Positions 1 to 10,018 of a stretch of 64,000 nt of DNA are shown piece after piece. The DNA is from Ascarosepion bandense (Eukaryota > Mollusca > Cephalopoda > Sepiida > Sepiidae): NCBI GenBank assembly GCA_037127315.1, contig JBBBDQ010001287.1, positions 3,606,001 to 3,670,000 of the forward strand. The letters run 5' to 3'. Position 1 is the first letter of the stretch; every line of letters begins with the position of its first letter. The translations under genes and the position numbers were made by a program. Below the pieces are notes generated by a model. The model was not told the origin of the DNA and searched no databases. It was given only the letters and a program-made list of their open reading frames with translations.

Positions 1-664
1 CAAATTCCTCGGCTGCTTCCACATCACAAGGTGGACCGCTTAAAGTTTGGTTGTGAATACCAAACATGGGACGTTGAGAAGTGGAAGAAAGTCCTGTTTC
101 TGATGATAAAATTTCAATCTAGATGGTCTTGATGGCTTCCAACGATATTGGCATAACAAAAACATGCCTCCTGTAATTTTCTCCACACGTCATTGTGGTG
201 GAGGGTCCCTAATGGTATGGGGTGCCTTTTCTTACAGAGGGACGATGGAGCTCCAGGTGGTGCAGGGTTGTCAAACAGCGGCTGGTTATGTTAGCATGCT
301 ACAAAAAGCATCATTGATGATGGAGGGTCATCGTTTGTGTGTGAATGGATGGTTAATCTAACAGAATAATGCTGCAATCCACGCTGCAAGACGGACCTTG
401 ACCTTTCTACAAGAAAATGGGATCCATCTCTTGGGACATCCTGCATGCTCACCAGACTTGAACCCAATTGAAAATGTTTGAGGATGGATGACAAGAGATG
501 TTTATCGAAATAGAAAACAATATTCAACAAAAAATGAAATTTGTGAAGCCATCTTCAGAAGCTGGAGCAACATCCTCCGCACCTTAATTGAAACGTTTAT
601 TTCTAGCATGCCCGAGAGAATTTTTGAAGTCATCAAAAGCAGTAGAGGTAGAACTCATTATTAA
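1..664 (+). pseudogene. Tc1-family transposase relic (C-terminal two-thirds)
   Basis: This is a broken DDE transposase of the Tc1/mariner superfamily, which in intact form cuts and pastes its element at TA sites. From about 113 one frame reads the Tc1 blocks [47 protein letters not shown] and SMPERIFEVIK, ending at TAA 662-664. Breaks seen: two frame changes near 98-113 around the first catalytic Asp, TAA at 359-361 where the family has Gln, Asn (365-367) in place of the second catalytic Asp, and TGA at 479-481 where the family has Trp. The Glu of NPIEN is kept. The 5' end lies outside the window. It is certainly non-functional. Confidence 0.93.
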
Positions 665-904
665 ATTTGGTTGTTGAATGTTTTCATACACTTTTTGTAC
701 AATTTCGTAGAATTTTTTCTCTGGTCTTATAATTTTGATCATGTGTAAAAAGCCTCATTTTATAAAAATGTAAATTTCTGAATAAAATGTTTGGAATGTA
801 GCTTTTTGTTTCCATAACCTTTTAGTATTGGTAACCTTAAGTGGAAGAAATTTAAAATTTATCCGTAAAAATATTTAAAATCTATCCGTAAAAAAAAGTA
901 TTTC

Positions 905-950
905 TTTTTAAAGATTTTTAAGTGGTCTTAAAATTTTGATCAGGAGTGTA
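905..950 (+). repeat. Right terminal inverted repeat of the Tc1 element
   Basis: The run ending GATCAGGAGTGTA at 938-950 is the usual Tc1-type end, finishing at the TA target dinucleotide. A related partial copy of the motif (ATAATTTTGATCATG) lies at about 729-743, as in Tc1 elements with repeated subterminal motifs. The matching left end is outside the window. Confidence 0.75.
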
Positions 951-954
951 TCAT

Positions 955-1125
955 TATATGATTCTGCTTGCGTGGTAGTCCTGAGTTATCTCCCTCTATG
1001 CGGAACCTTCGAGTTACTTGTTCACCTCTACTGTAGCCTGGTATTAAACTCACAAATCTTTGGGTAAGTCACTGGAACTAACCAACGTCTATATCCACTG
1101 AGCCATATGTCTTTAAGAATAACTG
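955..1125 (-). mobile_element. Possible tRNA-derived SINE fragment (third family)
   Basis: On the minus strand the segment opens with ATGGCTCAGTGG, a near-perfect RNA polymerase III A box, and about 45-50 bases later has GTTTAATACC, a degenerate B box (GTTCGANTCC expected). Downstream sequence to about 955 is not shared with the other SINEs here. A single copy in the window and the poor B box make this tentative. Confidence 0.35.
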
Positions 1126-1189
1126 AATTTCTAGGACTTATAAACATTATATTCAGTAACGATTTTTTTTACCAGAGTTCATACTGCAA

Positions 1190-3345
1190 TCTTTTGATTG
1201 CAATGTTTTTGTCTAGTATATTTTTACCAGAGCTCATATTGCAATTTTGACACCTTTTATTTTCATTTACTTTTCTTTTTTTCTTTTTCATTTACTGTTA
1301 AGTTTATTTCCTTTTTTCATTTATTCTCATCTTTCTTTTCTTTTTCATTTACTATAATTTTTTCTTTTTTTCATTTACTTTTATCTTTCTTTTCTTTTTC
1401 ATTTAATATTATTTTTTAATTTATTTTATCATTCTTTTCTTTTTCATTTACTAAAATGTTTCTATTTTTCATTCAATCTCATCTTTCTTTTCTTTTTCAT
1501 TTAGTATTTTTTCATGTACTCTTATTTTCCATTTCTTTTTCATTTACTGTTATTTTTTCATTTACCTTTATCTTTCTTTTCTTTCATTTACTATTTTTCT
1601 TTTTTCATTTACTCTTTTTATTTTTCATTTACTATTATTTTTTTTCATTCATTTTTTATCTTTTTTATTTTCTATTATTTTTCTTTTTTATTTGCTCTTA
1701 TCTGTCTTTTATTTTCATTTAATATTATTTTTTTCATTTACTATTATCTTTTTCTTTTACTTTAATTTTTTCTTTTTATTTACTTTTATCTTTCTTTTAT
1801 TTTTCATTTACTAATTATTTAAATTTTTTTCATTTACTTTTATTTTTCTTTACTTTTTCATTCACTATTTTTTTTCAGTTACTTTTATCTTCCTTTTTTA
1901 TTCATTTACTCGTAAGTTTTTCATTTTCTTTTAAATTTATTTTCTTTTTTATTTACTATTATTTTTTTCTATTTTTTATTTGATCCCATCTTTCTTTTCT
2001 CCTTCATTTACTATTATTTTTATATACTTTTCTCTTTCTTTTATTTCCATTTGCTATTATTTTTTCATTTTTATCATTTACTCTCATCTTTCTTAGGAAA
2101 TAGAAAAATAGAAAAAATAATAGTAAATGAAAAAGAAAACAATGATAAAAGTAAATGAAAAAAAAGAAAAAGTAATAGTAAATTATAAAAATATTACAAT
2201 GGGAGTAAATGAATAAAAGAAAAAATAATATTAAATGAAAAAGAAAAGAAAGATAAGAATAAATTGAAAAAGAAAACATAAAAGTAAATGAAAAAGAAAG
2301 CTTAGATTAAATGAAAAAAGAAAAAATAGTAAATGAAAAAGGAAGAAAAATAAGAGTAAATGAATAAGTAAAAATATAATAGTAAATGAAAAAGAAATGA
2401 AAGAGAAGAATAAATGAAAAAAGGAGAAAATAATGTTAAATGAAAACGAAAAAAGATAGAAATGAAAAATAGAAAAAGAAAATATGAAAAAGAAAAGAAA
2501 TACAAGCGTAAATGAAAAAATAAATATAAATGAAAAAAGAAAAAATAGTAGTAACTGAAAAATAAAAGAAAGAATAGTAATTACTTTTCTTTTTTCTTTT
2601 TTCATTTACTATTACCTTTTTTCATTTCATTTACTATTATTTTTTATTTTTTCATTTACTCTTATCTTTCTTTTCTTTTATTCATTTATTCTTATCTTTC
2701 TTTTCTTTTTCATTTACTATTATTTTTTCTTTTTTTCATTTAATCTTATCTTTCTTTTCTTTTATTCATTTATTCTTATCTTTCTTTTCTTTTTCATTTA
2801 CTATTATTTTTTCTTTTTTTCATTTAATCTTATCTTTCTTTTCTTTTATTCATTTATTCTTATCTTTTTTTCTTTTTCATTTACTATTATTTTTTCTTTT
2901 TTTCATTTAATCTTATCTTTCTTTTCTTTTTTTCATTTATTCTTATCTTTCCTTTCTTTTTCATTTACTATTATTTTTCTTTTTTTCATTTAATCTTATC
3001 TTTCTTTTCTTTTTTTTCATTTATTCTTATCATTCTTTTCTTTTTCATTTACTGTTATTTTTTTATTTTTTTCATCTACACTTATTTTTTCTTTTTCATT
3101 TTCTGATATTTTTTCTTTATTTCACTTACTCTTATCTTTCTTTTCTTTTTCATTTACTACAATTTTTTTTCATTTATTCTTATCCTTCTTTACTTTTTCA
3201 TTTACTGTTTTTTTTCTTTACTCTCATTTTTTTTCATTTACTTCTATCTTTCATTTTTTTTATTTACTCTTATCTTTTCTTCTTCTCTTCCTTTTTTTAA
3301 AACTCTTATTTCTTTAAAATTATTCCATTTCTTCATTTTCTTATA
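1190..3345. repeat. T-rich minisatellite, CATTTACTATT / TCTTATCTTTC motifs
   Basis: A 2.1-kb array of short T-rich blocks: CATTTACTATTATTTTTTC alternates with TCTTATCTTTCTTTTC. From about 2690 to 3010 the blocks form a higher-order unit of 83-84 bp (CATTTAATC at 2737, 2821, 2904, 2987). The many open frames in it are Phe/Ser/Leu-rich artefacts of the composition. 2095-2582 has the opposite strand polarity (separate entry). Confidence 0.9.
2095..2582. repeat. Inverted block inside the T-rich minisatellite
   Basis: Here the plus strand reads AGTAAATGAAAAAGAAA-type units, the reverse complement of the blocks on both sides. Polarity switches abruptly near 2090 and returns near 2582. The result is an array that can fold back on itself on either side of the block. 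Confidence 0.85.
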
Positions 3346-3436
3346 TTTTCCTTTTTTTTTTTTTCTTATTTTCATGTTTTTTCTAGCGCTGTTCTTTAAC
3401 TTTTTCTTCTTCTTTTTTCTTTACCCGTTCTCCTGT

Positions 3437-4340
3437 GGATGTGCGTTGTGGTGCATTGGATATCGGCTCAGAACGAGAACTCGGGGAGACGAGTTCGAAT
3501 TCCAGCTGAATTCATTGCATTCACTTACGCGCAAATACCCTTGGGAAAGGTATTAATCCATCTATTCCTTCCAGTTATAGGTTAAATAACAGGAGAGATT
3601 GGGTTCTATAGCTTTGGTCGGCAACCAGTCTACCGCAGAAAGTAATGGCAACCTACTGCGGGATAATCTTCTGCCCAGTCAGTCATGTCTCTTTCGAGAT
3701 ATCACGGATGGCACTTAACTGAATATAATAGTTGGAATAATGATTAAGGCTTCTACTGGGCATAAAGTGGGGGATCAGTTTTATATTGTTATAAAGAAAT
3801 AAACTGATCCCCCCACTAATTACTACTTAATAATATAATACATCTATTTCCCTTCTAGCTATGAGTTAATTAACAGGACAGATTGGGTTCTATAGCCTTG
3901 GTCGGCAACCAGTCTACCACAGAAAGCAATGGCAGCTTACTGCGGGATAATCTTCTGCCCAGTCAGTCATATCTCTTTCGAGACATGATCGGCAAAAGTG
4001 TTTATCAAGTATGGCACTTAACTGACTGACTAAATATATTAGTTGAAAACAAGATTAAAGCTTCTTCTGGTCATAAAGTGGAGGATCAATTTTATATTAT
4101 AATAAAGTGATCCCCCACCAATTACTAATTAATAATATAATTCATTTCTTGCCTCTCTAGCTATGAGTCAAATAACAGGACAGATTGGGTTCTATAGCCT
4201 TGGTCAGCAACCAGTCTACCGCAGAAAGCAATGGTAACCTACTGCGGGATAATCTTCTTCCCAGTCAGTCATGTCTCTTTCGAGACATGATCGCCTAAGT
4301 GTGTATGACGTATGACACTTAACTGGCTGACTGACCCTTT
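3437..4340 (+). mobile_element. SINE-A, trimeric copy with one tRNA-like head
   Basis: A tRNA-derived SINE. The head has A box TGGTGCATTGG (3449-3459) and B box GTTCGAATTCC (3493-3503), as in RNA polymerase III promoters of tRNA origin. The conserved body follows (ACAGATTGGGTTCTATAGCC ... CTACTGCGGGATAATCTTC ... CAGTCAGTCATGTCTC). The body occurs three times (starts near 3588, 3871, 4175), but the head only once, at the 5' end. Between bodies lies an AT-rich linker with a 16-bp-arm hairpin (AGTGGGGGATCAGTTT at 3766-3781, complement at 3801-3817). Family membership rests on about 18 loci in this window. Relation to published cephalopod SINEs is not checked. Confidence 0.88.
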
Positions 4341-4600
4341 CTCCTAATTCTGTCCTTTTTTTTACCCATCCTCTCTTCACCTGTATTTTATTCCTTTGTC
4401 AATGTTTTTTTTTTTCCTTTTCTACTCTTCTTCATTATTCTCTCTGCTGTCATTCTTCTTACCCCTTTTTATATTTTTCAGTCCGGGCTTTGTTTTTATT
4501 CTTGTTTATCTTTTCTTTTCTTTTCTTCTCTGTTATCAGGAAAATTCATGCCAATTTAATATGATGCCATTAAATATTTATTTAAACTAAATACGAAACA
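4341..4600. other. T/C-rich low-complexity DNA, no gene seen
   Basis: Pyrimidine-rich on the plus strand to about 4540, then AT-rich sequence next to the mariner relic. No feature recognised. Confidence 0.6.
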
Positions 4601-5750
4601 ATTTTATTGCACAACATTTAAACTTAAAGATTCCATTTTCCATGAAGTTTTGTCAATTCTTGGCAAAGAACACATTAAGGTATTTTTTTTATCATCCAAC
4701 GAATTAATATTTTTACCAGTGAGATTATTTTGCAAGAACCTGAATAAATTAAAATTCAAAGAAGCAATGTCTGGTGAATATAGCTGGTGGAGTAACACAA
4801 CCTATCTAAGCTGCAACAATTTTACCAGGTCACCATAGAAACATGAGGTCTGGTATTATCCTGATAAGAAACAACACTTTTTGTCTTTGCTAATTCTGGG
4901 CGTTCTTATTGAATTCCTACCATTAATTCGTCCAGTTGCGAGAAGCATTTGTCAGAATCAACTCCTTTCCAATTCTGACTATCTACAGCATGATCATAGG
5001 ATGGTTATCATCTTTAGGTGTGGTTAAAGTTGGCTTATATCGCTTACCCCAAAATCTTTGACCGTTGTTGTACACCGTCCGTTTCTCATGTTCTTCTTCT
5101 ATGTGCCCTGTCATTTCAGGACGTAGGCGATCATGGTTCTCCACGTCTCCCTATCTCTTCTGGCTCTTAGTATGTTTGCTCCTGTTACACCTCGCAACCC
5201 CCGTTCCGTCATCCACCTGATCAGGCCCTGCAAATATGTTATCCGCTGCCTTCCTCTGTCACTTTTTCCTTCTATCTGGCCAGTCAGTATCAGGTTCTCC
5301 AAGCTCTCCTTCCTTATTGCATGTCCCAGGAACTTCAGTTGTCTCTTCGTGATGCTCAGTATTAATTTCCTTTTGTTGCCATTCTTTCCAACACCTCATT
5401 GTTGCTTGCATGCTCAGTCCACGATTTCCGCAGCATCCTTCTGTAGAACCACATAACTCGTCACAATTTGTTTAAGATAGGATGCATTTCCATTGCGTTT
5501 ATACAGCAAATCATTGAAAGAAATGCGCCAGAAAAGGTGATTTTTACTCAGATTATTTGGTACTCAAACATTGTGGCGATTTGCTAAATGCTCATGAATG
5601 GCGGATTTTGATTAATTTGGTATTTCGGCCAATTCCTGCGTTGCGCAATGCGGGTTATTCCCAATCAATTTCCTGATTTGGTCGTCATTTGTAGTTGAGG
5701 CATGGGTGGTGTCTGCCTGAGCTTTTTTCCATTCAGTTATTTGCCATACG
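4600..5750 (-). pseudogene. Mariner transposase relic, split by a LINE insertion
   Basis: Read from right to left. 5745-5452 encodes the N-terminal half with mariner blocks NDDQIRKLIGNNPHCATQEL and AIHEHLANRH, then NDLLYKRNGNASYLKQIVTS. After the insertion, 5090-4604 continues with EKRTVYNNGQRFWGKRY, ERPELAKTKSVVSYQDNTRP (second catalytic Asp present) and QLYSPDIASLNFNLFRFLQN (third acidic residue region). Stops and frameshifts break it several times, for example after SYIHQ and around HHNV. Intact family members are about 340-350 residues with a DD34D triad. The N-terminus is missing where SINE-A abuts at 5733. Non-functional. Confidence 0.85.
5090..5452 (-). mobile_element. 5'-truncated non-LTR retrotransposon (LINE-R), inside mariner
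   Basis: The minus strand encodes the extreme C-terminus of a non-LTR reverse-transcriptase polyprotein: LTGQIEGKSDRGRQRITYL, then RDRETWRTMIAYVL, a motif order well known from these retrotransposons. The 3' tail (at the left) ends in a GAAGAAGAA run at about 5090-5100. The element interrupts the mariner frame. A second, longer copy lies at 21640-22328. Confidence 0.82.
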
Positions 5751-6030
5751 TGATACACGCTTGGGAGATCTTGTCTCGAAAGAGACATGACTGACTGAGC
5801 AGAAGATTATCCCGCAGTAGGTTTCCATTGCTTTCTGCGACAGACTGGTTGCCAGCCAAGGCTATAGAACCCAATCTGTCCTATTATTTAACCCATCAGC
5901 CGAAGGAAGAGACGAATTAATGTCTTTCCCAAGGGTATTTGTACGTGAGTTAATGCAAATGGAATTCGAACTCGGCACTCCGATTTGTCGTTCCAAGTCG
6001 ATATCGACAGCACCACAACGCACATCTTCG
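5733..6030 (-). mobile_element. SINE-A, monomer, full length
   Basis: Reverse orientation copy. The head lies at 5945-6027 with B box GTTCGAATTCC read on the minus strand, and the body runs left to 5733 (CATGTCTCGAAAGAGACATG hairpin at about 5785). It is head-to-head with the next SINE-A at 6045. Confidence 0.88.
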
Positions 6031-6044
6031 CACTACAACGCACA

Positions 6045-6960
6045 TTCTCTCTGTTGTGGTGCAGTGGAGATCGGCTCGGAACGACAAATGAGAAAGCTGA
6101 GTTCGAATTCCAGTTGAATTCCTTGCACTCACTGACGCACAATTACCCTTGGAAAATGTATTAATCCGTTTCTTCCCGCCAGTTATGGGTTAATTAATGG
6201 AACAGATTGGGTTCTGTAGCCTTGGTTGGCAACCAGTCTAACGCAGAAATCAATGGCAACCTAGTGCGGGATAATCTTCTGCCCAGTCAGTCATGTCTTT
6301 TTCGAGATATCACGTATGGCACTTAACTGACTGACTGAATATAATAGTTGGAATAATGATTAAGGCTTCTACTGGGCATAAAGTGGGGGATCAGTTTTAT
6401 ATTGTTATAAGGTAATAAACTGATCCCCCACTTATTACTACTTAATAATATAATACATCTCTTTCCTTTCTAGTTATGAGTTAATTAACAGGACAGATTG
6501 GCTTCTATAGCCTTGGTCGGCAACCAGTCTAACGCAGAAATCAATGGCAACCTAGTGCGGGATAATCTTCTGCCCAGTCAGTCATGTCTTTTTCGAGATA
6601 TCACGTATGGCACTTAACTGACTGACTGAATATAATAGTTGGAATAATGATTAAGGCTTCTACTGGGCATAAAGTGGGGGATCAGTTTTATATTGTTATA
6701 AAGTAATAAACTGATCCCCCACTAATTACTACTTAATAACATAAGGCTAAATGTTATTAATTACTACTTAATAACATCTCTCTCTAGCTATGGGTTAAAT
6801 AATAGAACAGATTGGGTTCTATAGCCTTGGTCGGCAATCAGTCTAACGCAGAAAGCAATGGACACCTACTGCGAGATAACATTTTGCCCAGTCAGTCATG
6901 TCTCTTTCAAGACATAATCACAAAGTGTGATTTACGTATCGCACTTAGCTGACAATAATA
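6045..6960 (+). mobile_element. SINE-A, trimeric copy with one tRNA-like head
   Basis: Head at 6050-6125 (TGGTGCAGTGG A box, GTTCGAATTCC B box). Bodies follow near 6195, 6487 and 6802, with hairpin linkers between them. The first two units share private differences (AACGCAGAAATCAATGG, CCTAGTGCGGG) with a 291-bp period, so one was copied from the other after insertion or shortly before. The third body is more divergent. Confidence 0.88.
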
Positions 6961-7672
6961 AGGCTAAAATCACCAACACTAAACTTAGTAAAACATCTCC
7001 GTACAGTTCTGTCAGCTAAAGCATCTTCGCCGTACACAACGCATATTTTTCTTTTATTTTGACTTGTGAAATATTTTTGCCTTTACGCTAATAAAAAAAA
7101 GGCATCAAGTGTTTAAAATGCATCTTATAATCCGCCATTTAACACGAATTAAGTAATTGTAAAATGCCTTTCTCAAGAGATAGTTTGAAGCGCGCTCAAA
7201 TCGTAAATATAAGCTCGTCTTTTGACAAATTTGACGTGTAAGAATATGAACGACTAAAAATCAGTACGAACTTCCCAACCCAATACTTTCTTCGTTTTAT
7301 CATTTCCTTTCTTCTAGCATTTACATTTTCACACTTACACACCAAATTCCTCAAAAGTCTAACGATCAAAACGAGACATTCACTTAATTACCAATAACCC
7401 CAACCAACCCCCACGACAACAACGAACCAAATATAAACAGAGAATGATTCCAAACCTTTATTTCCCCTGAGGAAGTGTTTAAATCCAAGCACTGAAACAA
7501 ACATATGATTGTAGGGAAGAGGACATATATAGAAGAAATTATGTACATGTTCTAAAACATAATTTATAATAAATATTCACTGCTCTATACATCATATATC
7601 GAGCACTGTTCTAAATTAATGTTTTGGACGGAAAAATTTTTTTCTTTTTTCTCTCCTCATTCTATACTCACT

Positions 7673-7675
<3 letters not shown>
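6961..7675. other. Unassigned AT-rich DNA
   Basis: No coding signal recognised. At 7466-7496 CCTGAGGAAGTG ... CACTGAAAC has the layout CTGARGAAG-stem-GAAAC seen near ends of Penelope-like and related elements. That assignment is only a suggestion. Confidence 0.4.

Positions 7676-7721
<46 letters not shown>
7676..7721. repeat. TA dinucleotide microsatellite
   Basis: About 23 uninterrupted TA repeats. Confidence 0.97.
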
Positions 7722-7723
<2 letters not shown>

Positions 7724-7817
7724 CTTCTGTTCGTTTTTTTTTCTTTATTTAAACTTTTTACACAATTTCTTTCATTACACTTTCTTTCCCACCAATTCTC
7801 ATTTTTTCTATTTGTTA

Positions 7818-8010
7818 CTCGCAGTATAACCCGGCGTTGCTCGGGTGTAATGAAAGCGTTAAAACTAATCCGTGTTCCTGGAGCTCAGACTCAGCGTAAA
7901 GAATATTTGTGTGAAGTTTGGTGAGAATCGGATAAAAATTGTGGATTTGTATAAAGGACATACAGACAGATAAACAGACACACACACAAACATCTTGCCT
8001 TTTGTATATA

Positions 8011-8049
<39 letters not shown>
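7818..8049 (-). mobile_element. Helitron-like element, 3'-end fragment
   Basis: Begins with the family end (CTCG here where other copies have CTAG) followed by GCAGTATAACCCGGCGTTGC, preceded by A. It runs through ACAAACATCTTGCCTTTTG into the family's internal TA tract at 8005-8049, where the homology stops. Strand follows the Helitron convention (CTRR end is 3'). Confidence 0.6.
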
Positions 8050-8052
<3 letters not shown>

Positions 8053-8139
8053 GGCTTTGGAATGATAAGAAGAAACTGCAATTAGTGACGGAAAGCAAAA
8101 TAACATAACCGAATAATTTTTGCAGAAAAATAAAATAGA

Positions 8140-8884
8140 CTAGCAGTATAGCCCGGTGTTGCTCGGGTGTAATGAAAGCTTTAAAACTAATCCATGGTCC
8201 TGGAGCTTAGACTCTTTGGACGTTGGCACGAAAGACTAAAAACCAATAGTTGTTTCCAGTTAAAGCGAAACTTTAGACTGAAAGAAAAATCAACGGATGT
8301 AAGTCAAATTTTGATTTCCTGTTATCAATATCAAATAGGTTTATTTCGTTGTAAACTGAATTTTGAAGGCTAAATAAGTTCTCTGAGTAAATGGTATCAT
8401 GGCTGAAACTAAGATCTACAATTATACCTACTTAGAGCCAAACCCGAAGCAAAATCTAAAATAAAAGGGCTGAAAAAATACAGACATACACGCAGATAAA
8501 CTGACACACACACAAACATCTTGCCTTTTATGTATATATATATATATATATATATATCTATATATATATATATATATATATATATTATCAATTTTCTGGA
8601 GTATTTTAAGAACTGCAACTTGAAACTTCTGAATATAGTTTCTTATGTCTTTGTCTATGAGTGTATCAAATTTGATTAAAATCGGACCACTCCTTCTATA
8701 ACACGATTTTTTCGATTATAGTTATTTATCGGGGGTACCTCGACACAAAACCTAGCTAAGAACACTCGCAGACGCTTATAGTACAACTGTGTAAACTTTC
8801 AGGAAAATTGGTTCAGCCGTTTCGGAGTCTATAGATAACGGACACACACACAGAGACAAAGTTCCATTTATAAATAAGTTTAGA
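8140..8884 (-). mobile_element. Helitron-like non-autonomous element, full length
   Basis: Read on the minus strand it starts TCTAAACTTATTTATAAATG and ends CCGGGCTATACTGCTAG with a short hairpin (CCCGAGC-AAC-GCCGGG in the consensus) eight bases before CTAG. It is flanked by A on the 5' side and T on the 3' side. These are the structural marks of Helitrons: 5' TC, 3' hairpin plus CTRR, insertion between A and T. No Rep/helicase coding is present. An internal TA tract sits at 8531-8585. Six other loci share the sequence. The class is inferred from structure only. Confidence 0.6.
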
Positions 8885-8886
8885 TT

Positions 8887-9400
8887 AGATTTTTCTTCTT
8901 TTTTTTATTTTATGCACTTCCTTTTCAAATGTTGCAAATATTTTTTCTACTCCCGGCAATATTTTTTTGGGGGGGGGGGTCGGGGGGTTCATTCTTTTTT
9001 TTACTTTCGGTCCTTCTTTCTTTTGCTATTTTCATTCTATTTTTCTTTTTTTATTTTCATTTATTTTTTTCTATTCTATTTTTTTTTTGCCATTTTTAAT
9101 GATATTTTTTTTTCCTTTCCTATCTCTTCTCTTTTTTTATTTTTTAACGTTTATTCAATTTCTTACTCTTTCCTTCATACTTTCCTTTTCTTTTTGCTTT
9201 TCCCTTATGTTCTTCATTTCTTATTCTTATTCTTCCCTTTTCTTCCTTTATCGTTTTTTGATATTCACTTCTTTTTTTTTTTTCATTTATTTTTTTCTTA
9301 ATTCTTTCTCTTCTTTTTGCTCTTATTTTAAATTGTTTCCCAACTATTCTCCCACTACTTCTTTCTTCCATATTTTTTCTTCTTTCTTCATGATTTTTCA
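8887..9400. repeat. T/C-rich low-complexity tract
   Basis: Strongly pyrimidine-rich plus strand (TTTTC, TTCTT runs) with a G10 run near 8970. The Phe-rich and Lys/Arg-rich open frames across it are composition artefacts. Confidence 0.85.
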
Positions 9401-9899
9401 TTCTTTCTTCCACCGGCGTGACGTGGCTTCCCTGTGACTCTTCTATAAATACTTTCACGGCTTCTGCTCAGATGAACTTAAGTCATTGGTGCCGCCTAGT
9501 TACGAATTTACACGAGATACTAGATTAGCAACTAGGTCCCACCCTTTTATAGTGAAACAGATAAGATGTAACCGCAATTTCTACTCCAACAGCTTCTTTT
9601 CTCGCGCTTTCCGCCTGTGGAATTCCCTTCCACATGCCTGCTTTCCCGACAGCTACAATCTCCAGGAGTTTAAATGTAAGGTCAATAGACACCTCCTAAC
9701 ACACTGACTTGCATCTATTCTCCCAACACTCTCACCATCTACCCAACCCTCATTCTCGGTATCCTTACCCGCCTATCACCCTCCTTCTGACATTTCCTAT
9801 ATCTAACCATCCTTTTTCATCAGTTTCCCCCCTATGTAACCCCCTGCGAAATAATGGCAGTGGAATGCTTTGCTCGGGGTGAAACGATTATAAAAAAAA
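9400..9899 (+). mobile_element. LINE-A 3' end: reverse-transcriptase C-terminus and tail
   Basis: A frame from about 9410 reads HRRDVASL, a stop, LFYKYFHGFCSDELKSLVPP, then HPFIVKQIRC, FYSNSFFSRAFRLWNSLPHA and EFKCKVNRHLLTH before a stop at 9705. The F-S-x-R-x-x-R-L-W-N-S-L-P block is the common C-terminus of CR1/jockey-like non-LTR reverse transcriptases. The 3' UTR ends with a tail module common to all LINE-A copies here (CAGTGGAATGCTTTGCTCGG ... GATTATAAAAA), finishing in about nine A residues. The copy is 5'-truncated and carries a stop, so it is dead. Confidence 0.88.
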
Positions 9900-9902
9900 A
9901 AT

Positions 9903-10018
9903 GTGTTTTCTTTCTTTCTTCCATGTTTTTTCTTCTTTCTTTCATGTTTTTTCCTTCTTTCCTTCATGTTTTTTTCCTTCTTTCTTTCATGTTTTTTTCT
10001 TCTTTCTTTCATGTTTCT
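9903..10018. repeat. 22-bp minisatellite (CATG + pyrimidines)
   Basis: CATGTTTTTTCTTCTTTCTTT repeated five times: CATG at 9922, 9943, 9965, 9988, 10010. It follows directly on the LINE-A poly-A tail. Confidence 0.85.

Noticed and set aside
3437..3510. tRNA gene at SINE-A heads
   Set aside because: Only the internal promoter boxes resemble a tRNA. The acceptor and anticodon arms do not fold, and the sequence runs straight into the SINE body.
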